From Bdellovibrio sp. (lineage in GTDB: Bacteria > Bdellovibrionota > Bdellovibrionia > Bdellovibrionales > Bdellovibrionaceae): a DNA stretch of 5,438 nt. A program made the position numbers and the translations under genes. The notes beneath the pieces were generated by a model. It was not told the origin of the DNA and did not search any database. It was given only the letters and a program-made list of their open reading frames with translations. The stretch is taken from assembly GCA_003176075.1 (NCBI GenBank), contig PSRN01000262.1:1-5438 (forward strand), in the 5' to 3' direction. Shown in pieces: positions 5,281 to 5,438 of the stretch (positions are counted from its first letter, which is position 1; the number at the start of each line of letters is the position of its first letter).

Positions 5281-5438
5281 ATTGCGGCAAAAGCGAACCC
5301 CACGAAAATAAAATTAGGTCCCCAGGCGGCCAGCACAGGTGGGATCAGACCGTGATTTCCCAGAGTTAAACCGGAGCTGTAAAAGATCCAATAAAGCGTG
5401 ACCAAACCAAGGCAAGCGCCCACATTGAGCATGATGCC
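5262..5438 (-). CDS. lptG: LptF/LptG family permease, C-terminal end (5' part outside window)
   Basis: These are the last 58 residues of a membrane protein that runs off the right edge; the stop is TAA at 5264-5262. Seen directly: a membrane segment (residues 2-20 from the edge), a short loop, then LIPPVLAAWGPN (31-42) leading into a second membrane segment and an Arg-rich cytoplasmic end, IRRLRR. The small-residue PP..AAW.PN signature before the last helix is typical of the YjgP/YjgQ family. That family forms the LptB2FG transporter, which extracts lipopolysaccharide from the inner membrane for transport to the outer membrane. It looks more LptG-like than LptF-like, but the fragment is short. 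It lies 113 bases upstream of def on the same strand. Confidence 0.7.
   Translation of the reverse strand, partial: GIMLNVGACLGLVTLYWIFYSSGLTLGNHGLIPPVLAAWGPNFIFVGFAFAAIRRLRR

Overview
The window looks like chromosomal DNA from a Gram-negative bacterium. The LptF/LptG-type permease at the right edge implies a lipopolysaccharide-bearing outer membrane. The lineage cannot be fixed from the sequence alone. The mix of a moderately GC-rich housekeeping operon with a secreted, cysteine-rich lysozyme-like protein would suit a predatory or environmental group such as Bdellovibrionota, but that is a guess from gene style.

Left part, plus strand. The 3' end of a dienelactone hydrolase family gene (1-387) has a complete Cys-Asp-His triad. 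A 120-base gap follows, then a gene at 508-1347 for a small exported protein with a signal peptide, ten cysteines and the hallmarks of a lysozyme-like/SLT transglycosylase fold. This gene is clearly more AT-rich than its neighbours. Its 3' end overlaps the convergent hutH by 10 bases.

Centre and right, minus strand, read right to left. The C-terminal end of an LptG-like permease (5262 to the edge) is followed by a tight run of four genes: def (peptide deformylase), fmt (methionyl-tRNA formyltransferase), rpe (ribulose-phosphate 3-epimerase) and hutH (histidine ammonia-lyase). Successive genes overlap by 4, 14 and 8 bases, so they are almost certainly one translationally coupled operon. Def and Fmt form the add-and-remove formyl cycle of bacterial initiation. 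Rpe belongs to the pentose phosphate pathway. HutH makes urocanate from histidine, but no other hut gene is visible. A possible promoter and a good ribosome binding site precede def. Two near-identical CUUG-loop hairpins lie between the permease gene and def.

The most notable features are: the unclassified cysteine-rich lysozyme-like protein; in-frame short tandem repeats in three successive housekeeping genes (hutH, rpe, fmt); a TTG start followed by six prolines in rpe, right at the fmt stop; the orphan hutH at the end of the def-fmt-rpe operon; and the twin hairpins. I saw no tRNA, rRNA, CRISPR array, insertion sequence or convincing intrinsic terminator, and nothing that clearly makes up a new multi-gene system.
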